From contig NZ_JACSIT010000096.1 of the NCBI RefSeq assembly GCF_014349155.1, positions 1 through 45,710 of the forward strand: DNA of 45,710 bases, given 5' to 3'. Made by a program: the position numbers and the translations under genes. This DNA is from Neolewinella lacunae (GTDB taxonomy: Bacteria; Bacteroidota; Bacteroidia; Chitinophagales; Saprospiraceae). This document shows positions 8,846-17,756 of the stretch, piece by piece (the first letter of the stretch is position 1; each line of letters opens with the position of its first letter). The notes under the pieces were generated by a model. That model was not told where the DNA came from. It was given only the letters and a program-made list of their open reading frames with translations, and searched no databases.

Positions 8846-9499
8846 ATGTTAGATAGAAACGGCATCGCCAAACGAATCGCCCAGGAGCTGCAAGACGGCT
8901 GGTACGTAAACCTCGGCATCGGCATCCCTACCCTCATTGCCAACTACATTCCCGAGGGGATCAGCGTCACTTTCCAGTCGGAGAACGGCATTCTGGGCAT
9001 GGGCCCCTTCCCCTTCGATGGAGAAGAGGACGCCGACCTGATCAACGCCGGCAAGCAAACGATCACCGCACTGCCCGGCGCGGCCATCTTCGACTCTTCC
9101 ACCAGCTTCGCCATGATCCGCGGCCAACACGTGCAGCTGACGGTGCTGGGTGCCATGGAAGTTGCCGAGAATGGAGACATTGCCAACTGGAAAATCCCCG
9201 GCAAAATGGTCAAGGGCATGGGCGGCGCAATGGACCTGGTGGCTTCGGCCGATAACATCATCGTAGCGATGATGCACACCAGCCGCGACGGCGAATCCAA
9301 GCTGCTCAAGCGCTGTACCCTACCCCTGACGGGCGTGGGTTGTGTTAAGAAAATCGTGACTGATTTGGCCGTGCTGGAAGTGACCCCGGAGGGCTTTTTG
9401 CTCCTGGAACGGGCACCCGGCGTAAGCGTGGAACAAATCCAGGCGGCGACGGAAGGCAGGCTCATCGTGCGGGGGGAAGTGCCGGAGGTGCGGGTTTAG
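8846..9499 (+). CDS. scoB: 3-oxoacid CoA-transferase subunit B
   Basis: The beta subunit partner of the preceding gene. 217 residues. The catalytic glutamate that forms the covalent CoA thioester is in [11 protein letters not shown] (E46). The block [17 protein letters not shown] precedes it and [20 protein letters not shown] follows. Length and domain order are normal. The ATG at 8846 lies 14 nt after the end of subunit A. Together the two genes would encode an alpha2beta2 enzyme for ketone-body or short-chain acid metabolism. Confidence 0.92.
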   Translation: MLDRNGIAKRIAQELQDGWYVNLGIGIPTLIANYIPEGISVTFQSENGILGMGPFPFDGEEDADLINAGKQTITALPGAAIFDSSTSFAMIRGQHVQLTVLGAMEVAENGDIANWKIPGKMVKGMGGAMDLVASADNIIVAMMHTSRDGESKLLKRCTLPLTGVGCVKKIVTDLAVLEVTPEGFLLLERAPGVSVEQIQAATEGRLIVRGEVPEVRV

Positions 9500-9531
9500 G
9501 TTTAGGATGTTCCGTCAGTCGGTAAGTTGCC

Positions 9532-9567
9532 GCGACGCAACGAAGACTAAGGGATAAATCCCGTCGC
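9532..9567 (+). terminator. Nested hairpin downstream of scoB
   Basis: GCGACG at 9532-9537 pairs with CGTCGC at 9562-9567, and GGGAT/ATCCC forms an inner stem around AA. It lies about 30 bp after the scoB stop. There is no strong T-tract, so terminator function is plausible rather than certain. Confidence 0.4.
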
Positions 9568-9629
9568 TACACTGGGCTACCCTCCGGGTCTAGTCGGCCG
9601 GGTTATTCCATCGGTAGGGGTTGTACAGC

Positions 9630-10001
9630 CTAAAGTTCAGCAATTTCCGCCAGGCGCAGGCCCGTACTATCGGCAATTACCTCGGCAGAAATACCGTTGA
9701 GCTTCATCGTCCGGGCGATCTCTCGAGTGTGCTGCTCTATGCTCTCTTGCAGGGCGAGTTCTCTGCCGAGTTGCAGACCAAGTTCTCTACCGAGTTTCAG
9801 GCCAATTTCTCTACCGAGTTTTTTGCCTTCCTCGCGGGCGGTATCGATTACGTTTTTGAGGTCGCGGTAGTGCTTCAGGCTAGTTTCGTAGGTTTGGCGC
9901 TCCTCGCTGCTTAGCTTGGCGACCTCAGCTGCGTCCAACCATTTTCGGGAGCTGCCGAAGTCCGTCAAGGGATTTACAAACTTGCCAGCGATGCTACTCA
10001 T
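9630..10001 (-). pseudogene. Internally deleted Rpn/PD-(D/E)XK nuclease-family (YhgA-like transposase) remnant
   Basis: 123 residues in frame. The start (KFVNPLTDFG, residues 7-16) matches the first residues of the Rpn/PD-(D/E)XK 'transposase' family. The rest (SSEERQTYETSLKHYRDLKNVIDTAREEGKK) matches the region that normally follows the nuclease domain some 200 residues later. The catalytic domain between them is absent, so the gene appears fused across an internal deletion. A Gly-Leu-rich repeat follows (KLGREIGLKLGRELGLQLGREL), typical of the variable tail. The frame is open, so a short protein could still be made, but it would have no nuclease activity. Confidence 0.75.
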
Positions 10002-10199
10002 GGTTTTGGTTATAATTACAAGCTACAAGATAGTCTGGAATCCGGACTTCAAGCTAGCTTAGCAACAAGCTGAGCAGGCATTGCGTTGCGACCACCGAAA
10101 TGGAAATCAGGGGGGCTGGCCACGTCCACTGCTCTTTTATCCCCTACCTTGCACCTGCGGCCGCGCCCAGCATGAAATACTGCGAAGCAAAAAGGCAGT

Positions 10200-13100
10200 T
10201 TAGACCGCCGAAAACATTGTACTTCCCTCCAGTTCCGTGAACTGTACGGGAATGACGCCGCTGCCCTGCTGCTCGTTGGTGTAGACGCCGTAGATCGTAT
10301 CGACGGCTTCCATGGTGAGCTTGTTGTGGGTGACGATGATGAACTGGCTTTCCTTGGAAAACTTCTTGATGATGCGGTTGAACTTGGCGATGTTGGCGTC
10401 GTCGAGGGGCGCATCGACCTCGTCGAAAATGCAGAAGGGGGCGGGCTTGAGCAGGTAGAGGGCGAAGAGCAGTGCGGTGGCCGTCAGCGTCTTTTCTCCG
10501 CCCGAAAGCTGGCTGATGGTCGTGGGGCGCTTGCCCTTGGGCTTGGCGACGATCTCGATTTTGGACTCCAGCGGATCTTCGGGGTCCAGGAGGATGAGGT
10601 CGCAGTTGTCGTCTTCGGTAAAGAGGCTGCGGAAGACGTCGATGAAGTAGGTCCGCACCCGTTCGAAAGCCTGCAAAAACTGCACCGTGGCCGTTTCCTC
10701 GATTTCCTTGATGGTTTTGACGAGGGTGTTTTTGGCCGCTACGATGTCGTCGCGCTGCTTGGCGATGGTATCGTGGCGCTCTTTCATCTCATCGTAGGCT
10801 TCGACGGCCAGGGGGTTGATCTCGCCGTAGTTGCCGATGCGGCCGCGCAGTCGTTCTACCTTGACTTCGAGGTCGCCCACGGATCCTACCCACTCGGGGA
10901 TTTCCAGCTGGCTGAGTTCTTCGAGGCCGACGTTGAACTCGATCTTGAGGCGCTCGGAGATGCCGTCGATGCGGAACTTGATGTCCGTAAATTTCTCTTT
11001 GAGCTGGTTGACCAGGATTTGCCCGTCTTGTCGCCGCCGGTTTTCGCGCCGGAGTTCGTCTTCCAGGTTGTTGATGCCCGTGCGGGCGGCGAAGTAAGCC
11101 TGTTCTACGGCGTTGAGGGTCGTTTGGTACTCGCTGCGGTTGGCGTACATCTGCTCCAGGTTCCTGGCCAGGGTGATTTCCTGGTCTTCGAACTGCCTGG
11201 ACTCGACGGCCAGGCGTTCCAGTTGTTCCTTGTTGCTGGCGTCTTGTTCGCCGAGTTCCTGGAGGCGGTTGCGGCGGAAGAGCACTTCCTGCTCCAGCGT
11301 CTGGATCTTGTTCTGCTGGCGGATGAACTGGATGTTCTGCTCGTTGTAGGCGGCGGAGGCGGCGCTGAGTTGCTCGCTGAGCTGGCGGTAGTTGCCGTCG
11401 GTACCCGCCAGCTGTTCGCGCAGGGCTTCTACGGTGGCCTGCGCCTTGGCGAGGTCGCGGTCAATCACGGCATTGGCCTGGTTGATGGCGTCAACTTGCT
11501 GGGCGAGTTGAACGTTTTTGGCCTCGGTATCGCCGAAGTAGTTGGCAAAGCTTTCCACCCGGGCTTTGAGGCCGGCCCGCTTTTGCTGGAGCCGGCTTAA
11601 TTCCCGCTGCTTTTCCTGGATGTCTTTATCGACCCGCCGCTGCCGCAGTTCGTTGAGGCGGTTGCGCTCCTGGTACAGTTCCTTCTCTACGGCCCGCACC
11701 TGCTTCTCCGCTTCGGCGATGGCCTTTTCCAGGACTTCCAGGTTCTTCTTCCGGCCGATCTTTTTGCCTTCGAAGAGGCCCACCGAACCACCGCTGACGG
11801 AGTAGGGCCGGCGGATGTAGCGCCCGCTGCGGGAAAGGATGGTGATGCCCTCCGGGGGTTGACCGGGGAGTTCGTCGGAGTCGGTCACCAGCACGTTGTG
11901 CAGCAGGTGATCGAGTAATGGTTGGTAGGTTTTGTCGACCTGCACTACGTCCGTTGCCAGCCGCGTACCGCCGGGCAGCAGGGCCGCTCCGCCCTGGTAG
12001 GGTCCGATGGCGTCGAGCAGGAAGAAATTGGCTTTGCCCTTCTGGCTTTTGCTGAGCAGGGAGATGGCCTGCCGGGCTTCTTCGGCGTTATCGACCACGT
12101 AGTAGTTCAGGAAACCTTCCAGGTAGTTTTCGATGGCTACGCGGTAGTCTTGGTCGACGAGCACCAGGTCGGACAGCAGTTGCGGATCTTCTTTCCACTG
12201 CTTGCTCTGGCTGAGGAAGCGGATGGATTCGGGGAAACCTTCCAGGCTATCGATCATGCTCTTGGTGAGCTTGAATTCGTTGCGGCGCGCGTCAAGGCCC
12301 CGGTTGATCTTGCTCTGGTCGTTCTGGAGTTGCTCCACCTTTTCGGTGGCGGCATCGAGGGCTTCGCGACGCTCGGTTTCGGCCAGTTCCAATTTTTCGA
12401 GGGCGGTCAGGGCGACGGCCTCTTCGGCTTCGAGCTCCTTCAGGCTCGCCTCCAGGCTTTCTTTTTCGCCGCGGCGGTCTTCCATCTCGCCGACGTTGCG
12501 CTCGATCTGGAACCTGAAGTTTTCGACCTGGTTGCCGTTGATGGCCTTGCGCTTTTCGAGTTCGAAGATGTTGCGCTCTTCCTGCTGCTGGGCTTTGAGC
12601 CCTTCTTCGAGGCGACCTTTGATGGTTTCGTGGCCGCTGCGGATTTCGGCCAGGGCCTGTTCGGCGGCGTTAACGGCTTCCTGGCGCTCGGTTTCTACGG
12701 TGCGTTCGTTGGCGATCTGGGCTTCCATCCGCTCGATCTGCCCGAGGTATTCGGCGAGCTGCCCGCCGGCGGTGGTGATGTCTTGCTGGAGCTTTTCCGT
12801 TTGGCGGCGGACGAAGGTCTTGCGCTGGGCCAGCATCTGCTTTTCGTTCTCCAGGCCCCGGAGTTCGTTGACCAGCTCGTTGAGCAGTTTCTGGCGCTCG
12901 CCGAGGGCTTTTTCCTTATCGATGTGCTGGGCCTTTTCCGCTTCCAGGGTGGCTTCGAGTTGGCGGATGTTGACGTCAACGCTGCGGTACTGGTCTTCGG
13001 CGGCGGTGATTTCGCCCTTCAGTTTGCCGTAGTCGTTGCGCAGGTCGGCGACCTTCACCTGGGTGAGTTGCAGGCTCTGTTCGCGGTACTGGGCTTTGAG

Positions 13101-13751
13101 CTCCAGGTAGCGGCGGGCGCGTTGGGCCTGTTTTTCGAGGCTGGCCAGGTTGTTGTTGATCTCGTGGAGGAGGTCTTCGATGCGGTCGAGGTCGTCTTCG
13201 GTGGCCTTCAGCTTTTGCAAAGACTCGCGCTTGCGGGCCTTGTACTTGCTCACGCCCGCGGCCTGCTCGAACATCCGCCGCCGGCTGTTGTCCTTGTCGG
13301 CCAGGATGTCATCAACCATCCCCAGGGCGATGATGGCGTAGGAATTGGAGCCGATGCCGGTATCGAGCAACAGGCTGGTGATGTCTTTAAGGCGGCACTG
13401 CACGCCGTTGAGGCGGTATTCGGAGTCGCCCGAGCGGTAGAGCAGGCGGGTGATCGTCACCGTGTTGTATTCGGTGGGCAGCAGGCCCTTGTCGTTGTCG
13501 AAGGTGAGGCTGACCGAGGCCATGTTGCCAGCCTTCTTCTTCTTGGTGCCGTTGAAGATGATGGAACTCATCTTATCCAGGCGCAACTCACTGCCTTTCT
13601 GCTCGCCGAGCACCCAGCGGATGGCGTCGACGATGTTGGATTTGCCGGAGCCGTTGGGCCCGACGATGCCAATGACGTCTTCGTCGAAGTTGACGACCGT
13701 CGTGTTCGCAAAAGACTTGAATCCCTTGATTTCTAGTTGGCGTAGGCGCAT
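10200..13751 (-). CDS. smc: Chromosome segregation ATPase SMC
   Basis: The bacterial condensin core subunit, which extrudes DNA loops and helps segregate chromosomes, usually with ScpA and ScpB (not in this window). 1183 residues. The Walker A motif GPNGSGKSN is at residues 31-39. Long coiled coils follow (about 165-500 and 680-1000) around a hinge (about 505-660, with YRVAIENYLEGFLNYYVVDN). The signature LSGGEKTL is at 1082-1089, Walker B CIFDE near 1107, and a D-loop DAPLDDANI. The start is ATG at 13751. On the minus strand the box TACCTTCG (13766-13759) lies only 7 nt before the ATG, suggesting a leaderless or nearly leaderless mRNA. Confidence 0.96.
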   Translation of the reverse strand: MRLRQLEIKGFKSFANTTVVNFDEDVIGIVGPNGSGKSNIVDAIRWVLGEQKGSELRLDKMSSIIFNGTKKKKAGNMASVSLTFDNDKGLLPTEYNTVTITRLLYRSGDSEYRLNGVQCRLKDITSLLLDTGIGSNSYAIIALGMVDDILADKDNSRRRMFEQAAGVSKYKARKRESLQKLKATEDDLDRIEDLLHEINNNLASLEKQAQRARRYLELKAQYREQSLQLTQVKVADLRNDYGKLKGEITAAEDQYRSVDVNIRQLEATLEAEKAQHIDKEKALGERQKLLNELVNELRGLENEKQMLAQRKTFVRRQTEKLQQDITTAGGQLAEYLGQIERMEAQIANERTVETERQEAVNAAEQALAEIRSGHETIKGRLEEGLKAQQQEERNIFELEKRKAINGNQVENFRFQIERNVGEMEDRRGEKESLEASLKELEAEEAVALTALEKLELAETERREALDAATEKVEQLQNDQSKINRGLDARRNEFKLTKSMIDSLEGFPESIRFLSQSKQWKEDPQLLSDLVLVDQDYRVAIENYLEGFLNYYVVDNAEEARQAISLLSKSQKGKANFFLLDAIGPYQGGAALLPGGTRLATDVVQVDKTYQPLLDHLLHNVLVTDSDELPGQPPEGITILSRSGRYIRRPYSVSGGSVGLFEGKKIGRKKNLEVLEKAIAEAEKQVRAVEKELYQERNRLNELRQRRVDKDIQEKQRELSRLQQKRAGLKARVESFANYFGDTEAKNVQLAQQVDAINQANAVIDRDLAKAQATVEALREQLAGTDGNYRQLSEQLSAASAAYNEQNIQFIRQQNKIQTLEQEVLFRRNRLQELGEQDASNKEQLERLAVESRQFEDQEITLARNLEQMYANRSEYQTTLNAVEQAYFAARTGINNLEDELRRENRRRQDGQILVNQLKEKFTDIKFRIDGISERLKIEFNVGLEELSQLEIPEWVGSVGDLEVKVERLRGRIGNYGEINPLAVEAYDEMKERHDTIAKQRDDIVAAKNTLVKTIKEIEETATVQFLQAFERVRTYFIDVFRSLFTEDDNCDLILLDPEDPLESKIEIVAKPKGKRPTTISQLSGGEKTLTATALLFALYLLKPAPFCIFDEVDAPLDDANIAKFNRIIKKFSKESQFIIVTHNKLTMEAVDTIYGVYTNEQQGSGVIPVQFTELEGSTMFSAV

Positions 13752-13758
13752 AGCGGCG

Positions 13759-13766
13759 CGAAGGTA
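13759..13766 (-). promoter_or_regulatory. -7 promoter box of smc (TACCTTCG)
   Basis: TACCTTCG matches the Bacteroidota -7 consensus TAnnTTTG with one change and ends 7 nt before the smc ATG. The predicted transcription start would fall at or within a few bases of the start codon. Confidence 0.5.
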
Positions 13767-13982
13767 GGCTGGTTGGGCGGTATCTTGTGAAAGAATTATC
13801 CAAAACGTAGGGTTGAAAACGAATACGTAGGGCTACACCCTACGCTACTCAAGCGTCCCCTCCAGGGACGGGTGGGCAGGGAGGGGCTTACCCCGCTCCT
13901 TGTCCTGACTCCCCCCTTCGGGGGGCCGGGGGGGAGCACCTGCGTCCGCGCCCGAAAGGCCCGATTATTCCCACCGGCAAGC

Positions 13983-13990
13983 TACCTTCG
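13983..13990 (+). promoter_or_regulatory. -7 promoter box of the small conserved gene (TACCTTCG)
   Basis: The same 8-mer as upstream of smc. It ends 4 nt before the ATG at 13995 and 13 nt before the ATG at 14004. If transcription starts 4-7 nt downstream of the box, the second ATG becomes a good candidate start. Confidence 0.5.
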
Positions 13991-13994
13991 CGGC

Positions 13995-14309
13995 ATGTTA
14001 CCGATGACCAAACCAAACCTGAAAAAGCTGGAGGTGCTGGCCAAAGAACTGGGCTACACCGTGCGCTACGAAAAGGGCAATTTTCAGTCGGGCTACTGCC
14101 TGGTCGAAAGCCGCCGCGTGGCCATCATCAACCGTTTTTTCGACACCGAGGGCCGCATCAACGTACTTTTCGACATCCTGAGCCAGTTCCGGCCCGACGA
14201 AACCACGCTGGAACTTTCCGAGCCGTCGGCCAAACTCTGGAAAAAGCTCAAACCCTTCCTCGGCATCGAAGCGGCCGAACCCAACGAGGCGGCGGCCGAA
14301 GAAGAGTAA
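13995..14309 (+). CDS. Small conserved hypothetical protein
   Basis: 104 residues from the ATG at 13995, or 101 from 14004. Composition is soluble, mixed alpha/beta, with a basic N-terminal half (KPNLKKLEVLAKELGYTVRYEKGNFQSGYCLVESRRVAIINRFF) and an acidic, low-complexity tail ending EAAAEEE. I recognise no domain. Proteins of this type are widespread in Bacteroidota and often annotated only as hypothetical. It is divergent from smc across a 243-bp gap that holds one dispersed GC-rich motif. The coding-like codon use and a good -7 box support it as a real gene. Confidence 0.75.
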   Translation: MLPMTKPNLKKLEVLAKELGYTVRYEKGNFQSGYCLVESRRVAIINRFFDTEGRINVLFDILSQFRPDETTLELSEPSAKLWKKLKPFLGIEAAEPNEAAAEEE

Positions 14310-14310
14310 G

Positions 14311-14880
14311 TTAGTAGCGCCGCAGCGTGGCAGCCTGGTAGCCCCCGACGCGAAAGGCCTCCACCACGGGGATGTCTTCGCCGTCCACCGGCGCGCCGCC
14401 GGTGCTGCGTACAGGCGTGGTGCTGCCGCTCTGGATCGAGTATTCCAGGGCATCGCCGCGGTGTTCGAGGTTGGCCAGCAGGTACGATCCCTGCACGGTA
14501 AAGACGCTGCGGTAGCTGCCGCCCAGGTAGTAGCCATCGAGCAAAAGGCTGTTCTTTTCGTCGCAAATCCAGTGGTGTGGCCCGTCTGCACCGCGCACGA
14601 GGTAGTAGTCGCGCTTGCCCGCTTCGCGGTCGGTGCCGTAAATAATGGTGTAGGTGTAGGTGCTGTCGTTGACCGGCTGGATGAGCAGTTCCATCGGCAC
14701 GGCCTGGACCTGGCCGCTGGCGTTGAAAATGCGGAGTTCGCCGCGCCAGTTGCCCACGAAGTCGGTCGGGAACGCGGGCAAGTCGGCCGTTTGAGCGGGC
14801 GCGGACGCAGGTGCCAGGACCAGAACAAAGAGCAAGGGAAGGACCCGGCAAAGGTGGTGGGCGGCGCAAAATCGGTTCAT
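14311..14880 (-). CDS. Secreted hypothetical protein
   Basis: 189 residues from the ATG at 14880, which begins a signal peptide (RVLPLLFVLVLAPASAPAQT, cleavage probably after APAQ). The mature protein is beta-rich (VGNWRGELRIFNASGQVQAVPMELLIQPV, then DSTYTYTIIYG, then GSYLLANLEHRGDALEYSI). It resembles small lipocalin-like or beta-sandwich periplasmic proteins, but I assign no family. A copy of the dispersed GC-rich motif (14795-14818) encodes the APASAPAQ end of the signal peptide. An in-frame upstream GTG or TTG is not needed. It ends 2 nt from the convergent small conserved gene. Confidence 0.75.
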   Translation of the reverse strand: MNRFCAAHHLCRVLPLLFVLVLAPASAPAQTADLPAFPTDFVGNWRGELRIFNASGQVQAVPMELLIQPVNDSTYTYTIIYGTDREAGKRDYYLVRGADGPHHWICDEKNSLLLDGYYLGGSYRSVFTVQGSYLLANLEHRGDALEYSIQSGSTTPVRSTGGAPVDGEDIPVVEAFRVGGYQAATLRRY

Positions 14881-14975
14881 TCGCAGTTTTTTTTGCCAAG
14901 GTAAGGCTGCCGTGGATTCCCTTCCTGACCTGCACACCCAAAAAGTACTAACTTGCCGCCCACCCAAGATTGACC

Positions 14976-16382
14976 ATGACTTTTGCTTACGATCTTTTCC
15001 GCTGTTTGCTTGGCCTTTCTGCCATGATCGGGGTCTGCTACTTCTTCAGCAGCAACCGCAAGGCCATCAACTGGCGCCTCGTCGGCATCGGGATGGCGAT
15101 GCAGTTTGTGCTGGCCCTGCTGATCCTGAAAGTGAAGTGGGTATCGATGCTTTTCGACTACGTGGCCACGGGTTTCCGCAAGACGCTGGAATTTACCAGT
15201 GCCGGCTCGCAGTTCCTCTTCGGCAGCATCGTCAATGATATGGACAGCTTCGGCTACATCTTCGCCTTTCAGGTGTTGCCTACGATCATCTTCTTCTCGG
15301 CCCTTTCGGCCATCCTTTATTATCTGGGGATTTTGCAGAAAGTCGTGTACGGCATGGCCTGGATGCTGAGCAAAGCCATGGGCCTGAGCGGACCGGAAAG
15401 CCTGGCCGCTGCGGCCAACGTATTCATTGGCCAAACCGAAGCGCCGCTGGTGATCAAGCCCTACCTGGAGCAAATGACGCGCTCGGAGCTCCTCTGCGTC
15501 ATGGTGGGCGGTATGGCGACGATTGCGGGCAGTGTTTTTGTGTCCTACATCGGCTTTCTGGGGGGCAACGACCCGGAAAGCCAGCAATTTTTTGCCAAGC
15601 ACCTGCTTACGGCCAGCATCATCTCAGCGCCCGCCGCCATCGTGTGTGCCAAGATGCTCCTGCCCGAAACACCTGAGGCGCTGGCGGCCGTCGTCACCAA
15701 AGACGGCACGCCGGAAGACGCAACGGCCCCCGCGCCCACCAAAGACAAGCGCCTGGAGATGGCCGCTGACGACAGCAACAACCTCCTCGATGCGATCAGC
15801 CGCGGCACCACCGACGGACTGAAGCTGGCCGTGAACGTCGGCGCTATGCTGCTCGTCTTTACCGCCCTGATCTACATGCTCAACGTCTTCTTCGTGGGCG
15901 GGACGGACATCCTCAACGACCTGGCCATCTGGGCCGGCCTGGCGGATGCCGACCCCGCCGCCAGCTGGAACAACACCATCCGCGCCGCGACGGGCAACCG
16001 CTTTGAAGGCTTCAGCTTTTCTTACCTGCTGGCGCTCTGCTTCGCGCCCGTGGCCTGGATCATCGGCGTGCCCATGCAAGACATTACGCTGATCGGGCAG
16101 CTGCTCGGCCTCAAAACCGTGATCAACGAATTTGTGGCCTACGACGTTTTCCGCGTCATCCAGAACGACCCCACGGTGACCTTGAGCCCGAAGAGCACGC
16201 TCATTGCGGCATATGCCCTGTGCGGCTTTGCCAACTTTGCCAGCATTGGCATCCAGGTGGGCGGCATTGGGGCCATTGCGCCGGGCCAGCGCAAAAACCT
16301 GACGGATTTGGGGATGATTGCTTTGCTGGGGGGTACGGTGGCTTGTTTGATGACTGGGGCGGTGGCTGGGATGTTTTATTAG
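14976..16382 (+). CDS. Concentrative nucleoside transporter (CNT/NupC family)
   Basis: 468 residues with about ten hydrophobic segments: an inner-membrane sodium- or proton-coupled nucleoside importer. The family order is visible: N-terminal helices (residues 1-75), the gate domain with VFIGQTEAPLVIKPYL around residue 155 (nucleoside-binding QTEAP), and the C-terminal domain with LKTVINEFVAYDVF and LCGFANFASIGIQVGGIGAIAP, the second conserved substrate-binding stretch. A hydrophilic loop (about 245-275, Ala/Pro/Lys-rich) is longer than in NupC of enterobacteria. The ATG at 14976 is preferred over a TTG two codons upstream. Confidence 0.92.
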   Translation: MTFAYDLFRCLLGLSAMIGVCYFFSSNRKAINWRLVGIGMAMQFVLALLILKVKWVSMLFDYVATGFRKTLEFTSAGSQFLFGSIVNDMDSFGYIFAFQVLPTIIFFSALSAILYYLGILQKVVYGMAWMLSKAMGLSGPESLAAAANVFIGQTEAPLVIKPYLEQMTRSELLCVMVGGMATIAGSVFVSYIGFLGGNDPESQQFFAKHLLTASIISAPAAIVCAKMLLPETPEALAAVVTKDGTPEDATAPAPTKDKRLEMAADDSNNLLDAISRGTTDGLKLAVNVGAMLLVFTALIYMLNVFFVGGTDILNDLAIWAGLADADPAASWNNTIRAATGNRFEGFSFSYLLALCFAPVAWIIGVPMQDITLIGQLLGLKTVINEFVAYDVFRVIQNDPTVTLSPKSTLIAAYALCGFANFASIGIQVGGIGAIAPGQRKNLTDLGMIALLGGTVACLMTGAVAGMFY

Positions 16383-16594
16383 TGAGGGGGCTAGCCTCGT
16401 TGAAAAGTGAATATTTTAGCAACTTCTTGAGCATTTACAGAACTAACTATATGGCTGAAGTAATTAATTGCGTGAAAGCCAATAAAAAATAATATTCAGG
16501 CTATTGCATCGATCCTCCATTTGTCCATTAACGGGCAAAATCTGATTCATTTTCCATGAATTTTAAATTATTACAATAAAATTCGAATTAAGTT

Positions 16595-17110
16595 ATGCTA
16601 TTTCGACTCTTTCTTGCTATAACTCTTTCAACCTTCTTTGGATTTTCGCATTCCTACTCTCCCCCCGGTCCGTGTGGGCCAGTACAGCGTCTTACAACGC
16701 AACTTGTCGATTTCTACATGCCAACTGGATGGCGTTTTGAAGAAACGGACTCATATCATACGGTTTTCCCAAATATTCCGGCAAACGGCTTTAAGTGCAA
16801 TATCATTATCAGTTCGAGGTCTTTAGCGGGATTGCAAATATCTAATGAGCAAATGGCATCGTTCATTATTTCTGAATATTCGGAAATTAACGGATTTCGC
16901 ATGCTAAATAAATCTGTTTACAGTAAAGATGGCGCAGGCATTATCGATATTTCTTTCAAAGTAGATGATGATTTCAATGGTTACTATCGAGCTTACTATT
17001 TTCTTAAGAACGGAGAGCTCTTACTCCTCAATTTTACAGGCACACAAACTCAGTATGAAGTCCTAGAGGTGTGCATTGACGATTTAATGGCGTCTGCACG
17101 TATAAGTTGA
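16595..17110 (+). CDS. Secreted hypothetical protein, DUF1795/PsbP-like
   Basis: 171 residues with an N-terminal signal peptide (MLFRLFLAITLSTFFGFSHS). The mature region (DFYMPTGWRFEETDSYHT, NGFRMLNKSVYSKDGAGIIDISFKVDDDF, YRAYYFLKNGELLLLNFTG) has the strand-helix rhythm of PsbP/DcrB-like (DUF1795) domains, which sit in the periplasm. This is a fold guess, not a firm assignment. The gene is clearly more AT-rich than the core genes to its left and marks the left edge of the acquired region. It converges on the next gene with a 24-bp gap. Confidence 0.6.
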   Translation: MLFRLFLAITLSTFFGFSHSYSPPGPCGPVQRLTTQLVDFYMPTGWRFEETDSYHTVFPNIPANGFKCNIIISSRSLAGLQISNEQMASFIISEYSEINGFRMLNKSVYSKDGAGIIDISFKVDDDFNGYYRAYYFLKNGELLLLNFTGTQTQYEVLEVCIDDLMASARIS

Positions 17111-17134
17111 TCCAACCTACCATAAAGCGACATT

Positions 17135-17635
17135 TCACCATTCACCAACTTTCTCATTTAACAACATGGCCTCCACATTTCCATGGCCAACCAGAGCAAA
17201 TTCGACCCATTCCCCAAACTTTTCAAAACAGGGGGAACAGCAGTTGTTATCAAAGTCAACCTCGTATGTGCCTCGATTTATCGTTATTTTTTCTACTAAA
17301 ATAACACATTCACCTTCTCCGGGATCTCGATCGTAGTACAAATAGGCATCACCGATTAATTCTTGATTATTCGGCATTTTTATGCGAATTTTATAGACTA
17401 AATCTACGGCGTAACTTGGAGCAAAAGGGTGCCCAATTTTTTCAACTGGGTATATGCTACTTACTGCCCACACCGTAACCATTCCTGCAATAATTCCTGG
17501 GACTAATGCTTGCCCAAAATAAGTACCTATATTGCTGATAGATAGATCTTTATAACTCCTGCCTCCCTTTAAAAGATTTGAAGCAATCTGAATAAAAGTA
17601 ATTATTAATATGGCAATAGCAATGACTATGAGCAT
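17135..17635 (-). CDS. Membrane protein of unknown function
   Basis: 166 residues. There is one hydrophobic helix at residues 2-22 (MLIVIAIAILIITFIQIA) and a second at about 43-63 (LVPGIIAGMVTVWAVSSIY), followed by a soluble domain (SYAVDLVYKIRIKMP, ELIGDAYLYYDRD) and a Cys-containing stretch DNNCCSPCFEKFGEW near the C-terminus. The CCxxC pattern could bind metal or form a disulfide. No family recognised. It is AT-rich like its convergent neighbour and lies downstream of, and in the same direction as, the helicase, about 120 bp away. Confidence 0.6.
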   Translation of the reverse strand: MLIVIAIAILIITFIQIASNLLKGGRSYKDLSISNIGTYFGQALVPGIIAGMVTVWAVSSIYPVEKIGHPFAPSYAVDLVYKIRIKMPNNQELIGDAYLYYDRDPGEGECVILVEKITINRGTYEVDFDNNCCSPCFEKFGEWVEFALVGHGNVEAMLLNEKVGEW

Positions 17636-17756
17636 GCGGGAATTAATTTTTAGTTGGATTGATGCATTCCTTTACTCTACGATCAAGGGATACTTAGGTT
17701 ATTGAAGCGAGCTTGAGCCAGGCAATATAAAATACCCCCCCCCACACTCCCCCACT

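Noticed and set aside
10326-13736. Long open frames on the plus strand opposite smc (up to about 600 codons)
   Set aside because: They are antisense shadows caused by high GC codon bias; smc on the minus strand has full-length family similarity and the shadows are Val/Gly/Phe-rich with no domain.
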